From contig CAVZHO010000002.1 of assembly GCA_963775085.1 (NCBI GenBank), forward strand, positions 806,001 to 870,000: 64,000 nt of DNA, given 5' to 3'. Every line of letters starts with the position of its first letter. Position 1 is the first letter of the stretch. Source of the DNA: JAAFIP01 sp963775085. GTDB taxonomy: Bacteria > Pseudomonadota > Gammaproteobacteria > Burkholderiales > Burkholderiaceae_C. Under the pieces are notes generated by a model. That model saw nothing but the letters and a program-made list of their open reading frames with translations, was not told the DNA's origin and made no database searches. Position numbers and translations under genes: made by a program. Shown piece after piece: positions 26,906-35,664 of the stretch.

Positions 26906-27160
26906 TTAATCATAGTGTCCCCGACACTGCGCGATGATCAAATCGTCATCGTGGATGCAATAGACGATGCGGTGCTCGTCTGTGATGCGGCGTGACCAGA
27001 AGCCGCTGAGATTGTTTTTGAGTGCTTCGTGCTTGCCGATGCCGTCAAAAGGATTGCGCTGAATATCGCGGATGAGCTGGTTGATTTTTTTCAGGATCAT
27101 CCGGTCTTCTTTTTGCCAGTATTGGTAGTCTTCCCAGGCGGCAGCTTCAAAGCAGATCAT
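26906..27160 (-). CDS. yoeB: YoeB-type mRNA interferase toxin
   Basis: 84 residues, the usual length. WEDYQYWQKEDRMILKKIN, LKNNLSGFWSRRITDEHRIVY and CRGHYD at the end match the RelE/YoeB fold, including the C-terminal His-Tyr used in ribosome-dependent mRNA cleavage. It overlaps the antitoxin gene by four bases. Confidence 0.92.
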   Translation of the reverse strand: MICFEAAAWEDYQYWQKEDRMILKKINQLIRDIQRNPFDGIGKHEALKNNLSGFWSRRITDEHRIVYCIHDDDLIIAQCRGHYD

Positions 27161-27411
27161 TCTTCGATCAACTCGCGTTTGACCAGATTCTTGCGCTTGC
27201 GGATGTTTTCCACGGAGTTAAGCAATCTCGGTCCGTTTTTGCCGCGCAACAAAAACATGGTTTCCTTCCAGGATTCAAACTCGCGCAGACTCATCAGCAC
27301 CGTAGCCTCGCCTTTCTGGCGGGTAATGACGGTGAAATCGCAGTCGTTGATGACGCGGTCAATATGCTTGGCCAGATTGTTGCGGGCTTCCGAATAGGTG
27401 ATGGCTTCCAT
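27157..27411 (-). CDS. yefM: YefM antitoxin
   Basis: 84 residues from the ATG at 27411 with AGGAG upstream. MEAITYSEARNNLAKHIDRV and VITRQKGEATVLMSLREFESW are the canonical YefM/Phd start, and the C-terminal tail binds YoeB. First gene of the pair; expected to autorepress. Confidence 0.92.
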   Translation of the reverse strand: MEAITYSEARNNLAKHIDRVINDCDFTVITRQKGEATVLMSLREFESWKETMFLLRGKNGPRLLNSVENIRKRKNLVKRELIEE

Positions 27412-27645
27412 GATGGTGCTCCTGAGTGAGTTTACATTGTACAGAAATATGATCAATGTGGCTACGAGGGCTAATGTAGCCTGGATAGGCCTGGCCGAAG
27501 ATCACGCCATCAAGGTCAAAAATGACCTACTCCCTTGGCATCCTCTGTCCGCTTCATAGCCAAGTGCCGCGATGATGGCGACGCCAAGCGCCTTGGCAGC
27601 AATGATGTTTGGAGTGCAGCGGTCGAACACCCACCAGATCAAGGC
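27412..27645. other. non-coding gap between two toxin-antitoxin modules
   Basis: No recognisable gene on either strand. It separates yefM from the 3' end of the next PIN toxin gene. The GC-rich sequence with broken frames may be a gene remnant. Confidence 0.4.
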
Positions 27646-28266
27646 TCATGCCAATCCCGCCGCGCATGCTTTCGCGCCGTGCAGACGAAGTGCGGCTATC
27701 AGTTCAGATCTGGAGTAGGGTGGTTTTGCCAGGTCGGTGAGCGACTTTGCAATCGCCTGGCTCGTTCGACTTGGCGCTGCGTCAAACAGGCAATCCAAAA
27801 ACGCGCCCGCTTTCATGACCTCGATGCCCAGCTTGCGGGTGTCGTTGACCGCCAGATGCTTGGTGTTGTCAGACACGACTATCACTTTATGCTTTGCGGG
27901 GTCGTCTTCTTCATCGAGTCCATGGGCCAAGACCAACGCGGCGGCAATCAGGTGGCGGTCGTTTGCATGCACCCGTGCGGGAACGCGGGACAGGAAAGCG
28001 CTGTCGCCATGCCCGGTGATCAGATGCCCGTTGCGCGTGGCACGTTGAAACGCCTTGAGTCGTTGGGTGCCTGACTTTGGCGCGTCAGGGTGTACGTGCG
28101 GCCAGTTGCGCAAGAACTCGGCTTCCACGTCGGCTGTCCAATAGGCAAAGTAAAGACCTTCGAGCATCAAGTCAAACAACACGTCTGACAGGCGCGATGG
28201 CAGCAGCACACAGGTATCCAAAACAACCAGTGTGTTGCCACCGGGGCTAAGTGGGTGGCGGTCCAT
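27646..28266 (-). CDS. PIN-domain toxin paired with a helix-turn-helix antitoxin
   Basis: 206 residues. LVVLDTCVLLPSRLSDVLFDLM carries the first PIN acidic residue, VEAEFLRNWPHV the next, then HANDRHLIAAALVLAH and VIVVSDNTKHL. The C-terminal 50 residues are extra compared with small VapC toxins. It lies nine bases after the gene for an excisionase-like protein. This two-gene type (HTH plus long PIN) occurs in many proteobacteria as a predicted toxin-antitoxin system. Confidence 0.8.
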   Translation of the reverse strand: MDRHPLSPGGNTLVVLDTCVLLPSRLSDVLFDLMLEGLYFAYWTADVEAEFLRNWPHVHPDAPKSGTQRLKAFQRATRNGHLITGHGDSAFLSRVPARVHANDRHLIAAALVLAHGLDEEDDPAKHKVIVVSDNTKHLAVNDTRKLGIEVMKAGAFLDCLFDAAPSRTSQAIAKSLTDLAKPPYSRSELIAALRLHGAKACAAGLA

Positions 28267-28275
28267 CACGGTTGC

Positions 28276-28806
28276 TTACCGATTTTTGGCAAGCGCTTTC
28301 ACCCGGCGCAGTGCGTCGGCTTCAGTGCTTTTATAAGCACCTATTTTTTGACCTTCAGTACGCAATGCAGTACGCGAGTCAGCGTTCTTTTCCGTCACCT
28401 GATGCTTGGCTTTCCAGTCCAGCACAGCAGCGCGGGGCACGCGCCGATGACCACCCGCAGAGACGGTTGCGCCTTTGAGTTTATTCTGGTCGATCAACAT
28501 CGCTACGTAGGGGCGGCTGTAGCCTAGCAGTTCAGCGGCTTGTGCGGTACTGATGAGATCAGGCGCGGCGGCAGGCCGCTTGGGTATCTCGATGCCGACG
28601 GTGTTGCTTTCAATGTCCACCAAGTGGCGTATCAGCAGCAGGCGAGCGCTACGGCTTTGCGGGGTAGTGGCATCCAGAACTTGGTGCAATGCGCTGGCCA
28701 CCTGGTCAGACAAGGTGCCTGTCATCGAGCCGATGGCATCCGCCAAAGGCCCCAGTGGGTCGGTGCGGCGTGCGGAGGGTTTTGCCGCTGTGGGTGTGAT
28801 AAGCAT
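28276..28806 (-). CDS. excisionase-family helix-turn-helix antitoxin
   Basis: 176 residues from the ATG at 28806 with GGAGAGCATC upstream. The central region ISTAQAAELLGYSRPYVAMLI then LKGATVSAGGHRRVPRAAVLDW is the MerR/excisionase-type winged helix. The N-terminal 90 residues are helical. It probably represses the operon and neutralises the long PIN toxin encoded downstream. Confidence 0.8.
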   Translation of the reverse strand: MLITPTAAKPSARRTDPLGPLADAIGSMTGTLSDQVASALHQVLDATTPQSRSARLLLIRHLVDIESNTVGIEIPKRPAAAPDLISTAQAAELLGYSRPYVAMLIDQNKLKGATVSAGGHRRVPRAAVLDWKAKHQVTEKNADSRTALRTEGQKIGAYKSTEADALRRVKALAKNR

Positions 28807-28935
28807 GATGCTCTCCAAGTCAGGATGTGAATCTTCGTGCTTAGTATAAAACGAAAAATACGAAAAATACGAAAATATAGTGAAGTAGATTGACGGTTGA
28901 GGATAGTTCGGGTTCAACTGGGGCCTCGGATTTTG

Positions 28936-28955
28936 TGGTATTATGGGCAATACCA
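28936..28955. promoter_or_regulatory. inverted repeat at the start of the PIN/CopG pair
   Basis: TGGTATT and AATACCA separated by six bases, abutting the ATG at 28955. Suits binding of the ribbon-helix-helix antitoxin; inferred from position only. Confidence 0.35.
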
Positions 28956-29386
28956 TGAAACCCGTACCCAGAATCACCATTGATACAAATGTGCTGGTGT
29001 CTGCTTTGCGCTCTCGTGCGGGGTGGTCGTTTGATTTGCTGTCCAAAGTGGGGGCAGGGCATTTTGAGCATGTGGTGACCGTGCCGCTGGTGATGGAGTA
29101 CGAAGACGTGCTGCATCGCCCCGGCATGGTGAAGGTGCCGGTGCGTGAGGTGGACGACATTTTGGACTATGTATGTGCGTCAGCGCTGCGCACGCGGGTG
29201 CATTTTTTATGGCGGCCCAAGTTGCCAGATATTAAGGACGATATGGTGCTGGAGGCTGCGGTGAACGGGCAGTGCCAATACATCGTGACTTGGAATGTGC
29301 GTGATTTTGCAGCAGCGGCTGATTTTGGAATCCAGGTGCTCAGTCCCGATGCTTTTTTGAATTTAAAGAAGGAGGTGAAACCATGA
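28955..29386 (+). CDS. PIN-domain toxin (COG1569 type), toxin-first operon
   Basis: 143 residues from the ATG at 28955 (an ATG at 28943 is also in frame but overlaps an inverted repeat). RITIDTNVLVSALRSRAGWSF, VPLVMEYEDVL and LPDIKDDMVLEAAVNGQCQYIVTWNVRDF hold the PIN acidic residues. The toxin gene comes first and overlaps the antitoxin gene by four bases, the usual order for this subtype. Confidence 0.87.
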   Translation: MKPVPRITIDTNVLVSALRSRAGWSFDLLSKVGAGHFEHVVTVPLVMEYEDVLHRPGMVKVPVREVDDILDYVCASALRTRVHFLWRPKLPDIKDDMVLEAAVNGQCQYIVTWNVRDFAAAADFGIQVLSPDAFLNLKKEVKP

Positions 29387-29619
29387 GTGCACTCAGTATC
29401 CGTCTGCCAGAGTCTTTGCATAAATACGCCAAAGAATACGCCGCGCACGAGGGTATCTCGGTCAATCAGCTGATCAGCACGGCGTTGGCCGAAAAGCTGT
29501 CAGCGCTAGCGACGCAGGATTATCTGGAGCTGCGGGCACAGCGTGGAAGCCGCAAGAGTTTTGATGCCGCTTTGGCGCGTGTGCCTGATGTGGTGCCTGA
29601 TTTGAGAGATAGAAAGTAA
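29383..29619 (+). CDS. ribbon-helix-helix antitoxin (HicB/CopG-like)
   Basis: 78 residues: LSIRLPESLHKYAKEYAAHEGISVNQLISTALAEKL is a ribbon-helix-helix DNA-binding domain, followed by a toxin-binding tail. Pairs with the overlapping PIN toxin gene. Confidence 0.85.
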   Translation: MSALSIRLPESLHKYAKEYAAHEGISVNQLISTALAEKLSALATQDYLELRAQRGSRKSFDAALARVPDVVPDLRDRK

Positions 29620-29634
29620 GTTGCAGTAAAAATA

Positions 29635-29691
29635 TATGCTATTAAAGTAGTAGCTTCTTACGCCATATTTTATTGGGCTACAGCCTGATTG
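29635..29691 (+). repeat. TGCTTACG-family repeat at right edge of the TA island
   Basis: GCC/GGGC stem form with TATTTTATT loop. Followed within 30 bases by palindromic repeat copy C. Confidence 0.8.
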
Positions 29692-29717
29692 AAGCCTGAA
29701 AACCACCTGCCAAATCA

Positions 29718-29862
29718 GCCAAGCGGTGGTTGAACGGGGGTTGCGATGAAAAAATCGTAGAAAGGCGCGCGGTGCATACGCTAGCCTTGCGTTACCTGAG
29801 TTCGCGCAATGGTACGTGTTTTCGTAGATTTTTTGCAGCGCAATCTCTTCAACCGCCGCAGC
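29718..29862 (+). repeat. palindromic mobile-element-like repeat (copy C)
   Basis: Near-identical ends to copy B (GCGGTGGTTGAACGGG and CTCTTCAACCGCCGC) and a core shared with copy A. Length 145 bases, no open reading frame of note. Confidence 0.75.
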
Positions 29863-29875
29863 TCACGATGGTATG

Positions 29876-29931
29876 TGCTTCCAATTTGATAGCTGCTCAC
29901 GCACTATTTTGTCGCCCTAGAGCCCTAAATG
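29876..29931 (+). repeat. TGCTTACG-family repeat before parA
   Basis: GATAGCTGCTCACGC with diverged hairpin; mirrors the copy at 26843 that follows palindromic repeat B. Confidence 0.6.
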
Positions 29932-30021
29932 CTACCCAAAAAAAACTGCCTCGGCAGCTTTTTGGCGATGCGGGCGCTAAATTCGGTAACATAGGGCTAC
30001 CAAGTCTTACTGGAGAGCGCT

Positions 30022-30639
30022 ATGCCTGTCATCGTCGTTGCCAATCCCAAGGGGGGCGTTGGCAAGTCCACTCTCGCTACCAATATTGCGGGCTATTACG
30101 CGTCCAAAGGCCACAGCGTCATGCTGGGCGATGCGGATCGCCAGCAGTCGTCGCGGTTGTGGCTGGGTCTGCGCCCGGCGGCGGCGCGCCCCATCAGCAC
30201 CTGGGACATCAGCGAAGAGGTGATCGCCAAGCCGCCCAAGGGCACCACCCATGTGGTGCTGGACACCGCCGGCGGGCTGCACGGCAGGCGCTTTAAAGAG
30301 GTGATGAAGCTGGCCGACAAGGTGATCGTGCCGCTGCAGCCCAGTGTGTTTGATATTTTTGCCACCCGCAAGTTTTTGGACGAGCTGGCCGAGCACCGCC
30401 AGGCGGGCAAGATGCAGGTGGGCCTGGTCGGCATGCGGGTCGATGGCCGCACCATTGCGGCGGACAAGCTGCAAGAGTTTGTCGCCACGCTGGGCCTGCC
30501 CGTGCTGGCCACGTTGCGCGACACGCAAAACTATATTCACCTGGCCGCCCGCGGCCTGACCCTGTTTGATGTCGCCCCCAGCAGGGTGGATAAAGACCTG
30601 GAGCAGTGGCAGGGCCTGTGCAAATGGCTAAATGCTTAA
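30022..30639 (+). CDS. ParA-family ATPase, orphan
   Basis: 205 residues. Deviant Walker A NPKGGVGKSTLATNIAGYYA, DADRQQSS, and HVVLDTAGG in Walker B. Small single-domain form without an N-terminal DNA-binding domain. No ParB gene is adjacent, so it is not a standard partition pair; such orphans position protein complexes or belong to former mobile elements. GGAGAGCGCT precedes the ATG. Confidence 0.85.
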   Translation: MPVIVVANPKGGVGKSTLATNIAGYYASKGHSVMLGDADRQQSSRLWLGLRPAAARPISTWDISEEVIAKPPKGTTHVVLDTAGGLHGRRFKEVMKLADKVIVPLQPSVFDIFATRKFLDELAEHRQAGKMQVGLVGMRVDGRTIAADKLQEFVATLGLPVLATLRDTQNYIHLAARGLTLFDVAPSRVDKDLEQWQGLCKWLNA

Positions 30640-30702
30640 CTTAGACCATCTAACGTAGAACCCTGAATTCCGCGCTCCATTCCCTGGCCCAACCTTAACT
30701 CT

Positions 30703-31158
30703 ATGAAAACTTTTCAAACCCTGCAAGATGTCGCCGCCTGCCTAGGCCAAGAAGTCGCCACCAGCGACTGGACCACCATTACCCAGCAGCAGATCCAGCA
30801 GTTTGCCGATGCCACCGGCGACCAGCAGTGGATCCATGTGGATGTAGAGCGCGCCCAGGCCGGGCCTTTTGGCGCACCGATTGCCCACGGTTTTTTGACG
30901 CTGTCGCTGATTCCGAAGTTTTTTGAAACCGCCATTGCCATCACCGAGACCCGCATGGGGGTGAACTACGGGCTGAACAAGGTGCGCTTTATCGCCCCCG
31001 TGCCCGTAGGCAGCCGCCTGCGCGGCCATTTGAAGCTGCTGGCCTGCGACGCTATCGACCAGGGCGGTATGCAGATGGCCTGGGAGGTGACGATCGAGCG
31101 CGAAGGATCGAGCAAGCCGGTATGTGTGGCCGAGTCGATTGCGCGGCGCTATCCTTGA
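30703..31158 (+). CDS. MaoC-family (R)-specific enoyl-CoA hydratase
   Basis: 151 residues with the hot-dog hydratase motif: FADATGDQQWIHVDVERAQAGPFGAPIAHGFLTLSL, where the Asp-His pair is catalytic. Adds water to trans-2-enoyl-CoA, in fatty acid or polyhydroxyalkanoate metabolism. Convergent with the DUF2783 gene; no direct operon partner. Confidence 0.88.
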   Translation: MKTFQTLQDVAACLGQEVATSDWTTITQQQIQQFADATGDQQWIHVDVERAQAGPFGAPIAHGFLTLSLIPKFFETAIAITETRMGVNYGLNKVRFIAPVPVGSRLRGHLKLLACDAIDQGGMQMAWEVTIEREGSSKPVCVAESIARRYP

Positions 31159-31162
31159 GTGA

Positions 31163-31378
31163 CTAGGCGTTCGATGGCGCCTTCGCCAGCGCAATACATT
31201 GCTCCAACACCCCCGCATGCCCCACCTGGTTAGCCAGTAGCAAAATCAAGCGCGCGTTGAGCGCGGCGGATTGCTCGGCACTCAAACCCGCGTGGGCATC
31301 AAGCAGGGCTTCATAAAAACCGTCGGCATCTTCCAACTGGTTGTCCAGGGCAACGGTTTGGCTCATGGGCGTGCTCAT
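31163..31378 (-). CDS. DUF2783 protein linked to the flavin hydroxylase
   Basis: 71 residues, helical: LEDADGFYEALLDAHAGLSAEQSAALNARLILLLANQVG. Its start overlaps the end of the flavin monooxygenase gene by four bases (ATGA), so the two proteins are made together. The DUF2783 family is found almost only beside such monooxygenases; its role is unknown. Confidence 0.8.
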   Translation of the reverse strand: MSTPMSQTVALDNQLEDADGFYEALLDAHAGLSAEQSAALNARLILLLANQVGHAGVLEQCIALAKAPSNA

Positions 31379-33237
31379 GGGCGGGCTCCTTGCAGGTTGA
31401 CTCCGGCGCAGCGGGCGACGGCGCGCACCAGGCTACCGCCTACATGGGTGCCGCGTGCGGCCAGGTAGCTATCGGGGCGCAGCAGGGCCCAGTGGCAGGT
31501 GGTCAGGGCGCTGGCTGGCACCGCCTGCTGGGGGTGGGGCATGCCGCAGGCCCGGGCCAGCAGGGCCTTGGCGTCCAGTACAGCCTCGCGGGCCTGTACA
31601 TGGGCACGCTGGGTGCTGACCTGCACCACGCGCACCAGGTTGGCGCTGGCCAGGGCGCCGAGCAGGGTGACCTGGGTGTTGCTGAGCACGCCGGTGCCAT
31701 CGCCAAACACCAGCAGCAGGGGGCGGGTGCCCGCCCAGCGCAGCAGATCGTTCAGGCTCGCCGCAGCGCCATCCACCCATTGCAGGCCGACGTTTTGCAC
31801 GGAGATACTGCGTTTGAGCGAGCTGTCGGTCAGCGGCGAGGCGCTGTACGGGTTGGCCACCGCCATGCGCCCGGTATTGACCAGGCTGCGGGCAAAGGGG
31901 TGCTGTTTGGCCAGGTCGATCACGGCCGAGCGAAACAAGCGCTCCACGCCGTCTGCGGGGCGCAAAAAGCGGGCGGTGCGGTGGGTGACCTGCACATTGG
32001 TAGTGGCGGCCTCGTGCCGCTCGGGGTGGTAGCTGGCCAGGAGTGTGGGGGAGGCTTGGCCTTTGACGACGGCGGCCAGCTTCCAGGCCAGATTGTCGGC
32101 ATCTGCAATGCCGCTGTTACCGCCGCGCGCGCCAAACGGGCTCATCACCTTGGCACTGTCGCCGATTAAAAATACCTGGCTGCTGTGCGCTTCTTTGTTG
32201 GGCGAGCGGGTGGCAGCCGTTGGGGGCGTTAGACCCGCAGCCAAATCTACCTGCATACGCTGCACACACTCGCTGCGGTAGGCATACGGCCCGACCCAAA
32301 CGATTTCGACAGGCGTATCTTTGCCAAACTGGCGTGCCAGACGTTCGCGCACCTGGGTTGGACTGCTCGTTACTTCCGGGTCGGCATCGGGAGCCATCTG
32401 GTAGTCGATGCGCCACACGTCGTCGGCCATCAGGTGCTGCCAGACGGCGCGGTTGTCGTTAAACGGCGCTTCGATCCAGGTGTGGCGCTCTTTGGGTGGG
32501 CGGGTAGTAAAGCGCACATCGGCGATGCACCAGCGGTCGTCGCCCTTTTGGGCCTTCACGCCAATGCCCAGCCACTGCCTGAAAGGGCTTTTGCTGCCCG
32601 TCGCATCAATCAAAAAATCAGCGGTAGTCTTGTATTCACCTGCTTGGGTAGCTATGGTCAAGGTAGCCAGTCCTGCATCGTTGGCATACTGGGTCACCCG
32701 GTTGTTCCAGCGAATCTGGGCATGCCCCAGCTCGGCAATACGGTCGACCAAAAAGGCTTCGTTATAAAACTGCTGGATATTGATAAAGGCAGGCTGCTGG
32801 CTCAGGTTGAAGTTGTTTTGCTTCTTCAGGTCAAAGCGGTACACCTCGTCACGGCCCGCAAAGGTGCGCCCCACGCTCCACTCCACGCCCTTGGCCTGGA
32901 TGCGGCGATAGATACCCAGTTTGTCAAAAATCTCCAACGACTTTTGGGTGTAGCAAATACCCCGGCTGGACGCGCCCTTGACACCGACCGTGTTGTCCTC
33001 ATCCACGACTACGCAGTCGATGCCTAACTGTGCCAGCGAACAAGCCAACGTCAAGCCGGCAAGGCCAGCGCCGACGATCAGCACGCGGTGGTGCTCGGTG
33101 GCCCCGGTCTTTACGGCTTCGGGTACCACGGCAGCGTACTCGGGCAGTACATAGCCCGCGCCCTGGCTGAACTGGTAATTGTTGGTGTGCGCGGTGTCAG
33201 CGTAAGGTTTGGCGGCGGGGGGAGGTGGCAGCGGCAT
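31375..33237 (-). CDS. FAD-dependent aromatic hydroxylase (PheA/MhpA-like)
   Basis: 620 residues. FAD motif VLIVGAGLAGLTLACSLAQLG near residue 55 and the second flavin motif VFLIGDSAKVMSPFGARGGNSGIADADNLAWKL near 365, read in parts, identify the phenol hydroxylase/3-HPP hydroxylase group; a thioredoxin-like C-terminal region follows. It adds one oxygen to an aromatic ring using NAD(P)H and O2. The preceding VOC gene and following DUF2783 gene are in the same operon. The stretch IATQAGEYKTTA near residue 205 faintly resembles the repeat-coded peptide but is not convincing. Confidence 0.85.
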   Translation of the reverse strand: MPLPPPPAAKPYADTAHTNNYQFSQGAGYVLPEYAAVVPEAVKTGATEHHRVLIVGAGLAGLTLACSLAQLGIDCVVVDEDNTVGVKGASSRGICYTQKSLEIFDKLGIYRRIQAKGVEWSVGRTFAGRDEVYRFDLKKQNNFNLSQQPAFINIQQFYNEAFLVDRIAELGHAQIRWNNRVTQYANDAGLATLTIATQAGEYKTTADFLIDATGSKSPFRQWLGIGVKAQKGDDRWCIADVRFTTRPPKERHTWIEAPFNDNRAVWQHLMADDVWRIDYQMAPDADPEVTSSPTQVRERLARQFGKDTPVEIVWVGPYAYRSECVQRMQVDLAAGLTPPTAATRSPNKEAHSSQVFLIGDSAKVMSPFGARGGNSGIADADNLAWKLAAVVKGQASPTLLASYHPERHEAATTNVQVTHRTARFLRPADGVERLFRSAVIDLAKQHPFARSLVNTGRMAVANPYSASPLTDSSLKRSISVQNVGLQWVDGAAASLNDLLRWAGTRPLLLVFGDGTGVLSNTQVTLLGALASANLVRVVQVSTQRAHVQAREAVLDAKALLARACGMPHPQQAVPASALTTCHWALLRPDSYLAARGTHVGGSLVRAVARCAGVNLQGARP

Positions 33238-33243
33238 AGAAAG

Positions 33244-33858
33244 CTATTTTTTTAGTTTGAGTTTGTCTACCTTACCAGCGGCGCGGTCTTTGCGCCACTG
33301 CTGTTTACGCGCAGTCCATTCATCCAGCCGGGCGTGGGCGGTTTTGCTCTCCTGCAGCATCTGGAAGGCATCGGCCAACTGCGCGGTGAGCTCCATGCGG
33401 ATGCCGTTGGGGTCAAAAAAGTAAATGCTTTTGAAGATGTGGTGGTCCGTCACCCCCAGCACCTCTACGCCATGCGCCAGCAGGCGCGCCTTCATGTCCT
33501 CCAGGTCTTGCACAGTGTTGACGCGAAAGCTGATGTGGTTGACCCAGGACGGCGTGTTGGGGCTGGGCAGCGCGGCCGCGTCGTCGCCCAGGTCAAAAAA
33601 CGCGATATAGCTGCCGTCTTGCAGGCGAAAAAATATGTGGGTATAGGGGCAAAACTCGCCGGTGCTGGGCACGATGTCGCTTTGGATGATGTGGTACAGC
33701 GGCAGACCCAGAATGTTCTCGTAGAACGCCCGGGTTTCCTCGGCATCCTTGCAGCGGTAGGCGTAGTGGTGCAGTTGCTGCACCTGCGCGGGCGCGGGCA
33801 GCGCAGCGGCGTGGGCGGCGCTGACAGCGTGTAGGGAGGGCTGGACGGCAACAGACAT
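33244..33858 (-). CDS. VOC-family (extradiol dioxygenase/glyoxalase fold) protein
   Basis: 204 residues from the ATG at 33858, which follows AAGGAGCATGCC. HHYAYRCKDAEETRAFYENILGLPLYHI, VNHISFRV and IRMELTAQ give the metal-binding His/His/Glu pattern of vicinal oxygen chelate enzymes. Likely a ring-cleavage dioxygenase or related enzyme acting after the hydroxylase encoded six bases downstream. Substrate unknown. Confidence 0.82.
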   Translation of the reverse strand: MSVAVQPSLHAVSAAHAAALPAPAQVQQLHHYAYRCKDAEETRAFYENILGLPLYHIIQSDIVPSTGEFCPYTHIFFRLQDGSYIAFFDLGDDAAALPSPNTPSWVNHISFRVNTVQDLEDMKARLLAHGVEVLGVTDHHIFKSIYFFDPNGIRMELTAQLADAFQMLQESKTAHARLDEWTARKQQWRKDRAAGKVDKLKLKK

Positions 33859-33961
33859 GGCATGCTCCTTGGGGAGTGCCAATGATAATGCGATTGGGAA
33901 TGCGGTGGGCTTGGGTGGGTAAAAACCGCCTGCGACGCGCTGCCGGGGGCTGACGGTTGAA

Positions 33962-34420
33962 CTAGGGCGCCACTGCAGCCTGCGCCAGTCCGCCCAAGGC
34001 CTTTTTCAGGTTGTCCACCGCCGGGCAGCTGGCCGCTCCATGGCGCTTGGCCAGAAACTCAGGGTCGTTGTAGCTGAGCATGACCTTGCCCGCCTCGTCC
34101 TGCCACACCAGCGCCTTGAGCGGCAGGTCAATGCCTGCCGTCTGCGCGCACTCCATCAGCGGTGTGCCACCTTGCGGGTTGCCAAAGATCAGCAGCTCGG
34201 TGGGGCGCAGGGTTTTGCCCACCTTGGTGGCTCCGGCGGCGTGGTCGATGCGGGCAAACACGTTCAGGCCACGCTCTTTGACCAAGGCCTCCAGCCGCGC
34301 CATGGTTTGCGCAGCGCTGTGCGGGCTGGGCACGCTGATCAGCCCATCGGCTGACTGCGCCCACAGGGTGGAGGACAGGGCGAGGGTGAGGGTGAGGGTG
34401 GCGAGGCTGAGTTGCTTCAT
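33962..34420 (-). CDS. exported DUF302 protein
   Basis: 152 residues with a signal peptide (QLSLATLTLTLALSSTLWAQ) and the DUF302 fold: ARLEALVKERGLNVFARIDHAAGA, LLIFGNPQGGTPLMECAQTAGIDLPLKALVW. Secreted to the periplasm; function unknown. AAGGAGTCTTTCC precedes the start. Confidence 0.85.
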   Translation of the reverse strand: MKQLSLATLTLTLALSSTLWAQSADGLISVPSPHSAAQTMARLEALVKERGLNVFARIDHAAGATKVGKTLRPTELLIFGNPQGGTPLMECAQTAGIDLPLKALVWQDEAGKVMLSYNDPEFLAKRHGAASCPAVDNLKKALGGLAQAAVAP

Positions 34421-34485
34421 GGAAAGACTCCTTGGATAGGTAAAAGGCTTTAGTCTGCCACCTTCCCGGATTCATTACACGCCGG

Positions 34486-35590
34486 CTACACGCCTTGTTT
34501 CAAACTCGCCTCAATAAACATGTCCAGGTCACCGTCCAGCACTTTTTGGGTGGCTGAGGTCTCTACGCTGGTGCGCAGGTCTTTGATGCGCGACTGGTCC
34601 AGCACATAGCTGCGGATCTGGTGGCCCCAGCCTACGTCGGTCTTGGTGTCTTCGAGTTTTTGCTGCGCCTCCTGGCGTTTGCGCATTTCAAAGTCGTACA
34701 GGCGCGAGCGCAGGCGCTTCCAGGCCACATCGCGGTTGCCGTGCTGGCTGCGCCCGTCCTGGCACTGCACCACGATGCCGGTGGGCAGGTGGGTCAGGCG
34801 CACGGCCGAGTCGGTTTTGTTGATGTGCTGGCCGCCTGCGCCGCTGGCGCGGTAGGTGTCGGTGCGCACGTCGGACGGGTTGATGTCGATGACGATGGAG
34901 TCGTCCACCTCGGGGTAGACAAACACGCTGGCAAAGCTGGTGTGCCTGCCGCCCGCGCTATCAAAAGGCGACTTGCGCACCAGCCGGTGCACGCCGGTCT
35001 CGGTGCGCAGCAGGCCAAAGGCGTAGTCGCCCTCAATCTTGATGCTGGCCCCCTTGATGCCCGCAATATCGCCCGACGACTCGTCTTCAATCGTGGCCTT
35101 GAAGCCCTTGCGCTCGGCGTAGCGCAGGTACTGGCGCAGCAGCATGCTGGCCCAGTCGCAGGCCTCGGTGCCACCGGCGCCCGCCTGGATGTCCAGAAAG
35201 GCGTTGAGCGGATCGGCCGGCTGGTTGAACATGCGGCGAAATTCCAGCTGCGCCACGGTGGCCTCAATCTTGGCCACTTCTTCTTCAATATGCGTCAGGC
35301 TGTCGATGTCGTTGTCGCCCTTGCTCATGTCGTACAGCTCGGTGTTGTCGGCAATCTCGCTGTCGAGTTTTGCTATGACCAGCACCACGCCTTCGAGGGC
35401 TTTTTTCTCCTTGCCCAGCTCCTGGGCGCGCTTGGGGTCGTTCCATACCGCCGGGTCTTCCAGGGCGGCGTTAACGTCGTCTAGCTTGCGTTGCTTGGAC
35501 TCGTAGTCAAAGATACCCCCGAAGGTCGAGCGTGCGCGCGGCCAGGCTTTGCAATGCGGTGCCGATTTGGTTGATTTGTTCTGCGTCCAT
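34486..35590 (-). CDS. prfB: peptide chain release factor 2, programmed +1 frameshift
   Basis: Translation starts at 35590 and meets TGA at 35509-35507 after 27 codons. The bases before it, GGGGTATCTTTGAC, match the classic RF2 frameshift site with its internal Shine-Dalgarno-like G run; skipping the T at 35509 gives a 367-residue protein. Recognition motif SPF and catalytic GGQ (GAGGQHINKTDSAVRLTHLPTG, read in parts) are present. RF2 ends translation at UGA and UAA and controls its own level through this shift. Coordinates include both frames. Confidence 0.95.
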
Positions 35591-35664
35591 GGGGGTATCC
35601 AAGCTAAAGTGTGTGGGCTAACCCGCTATTTTCGCACGCTGTGGCCTGGCAAGGCGCAAATTAG

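Noticed and set aside
32590..32660. Possible repeat copy in the flavin hydroxylase gene (IATQAGEYKTTA)
   Set aside because: Some similarity to the DUF934-type peptide, but the hairpin stem is not preserved, so chance similarity is as likely.
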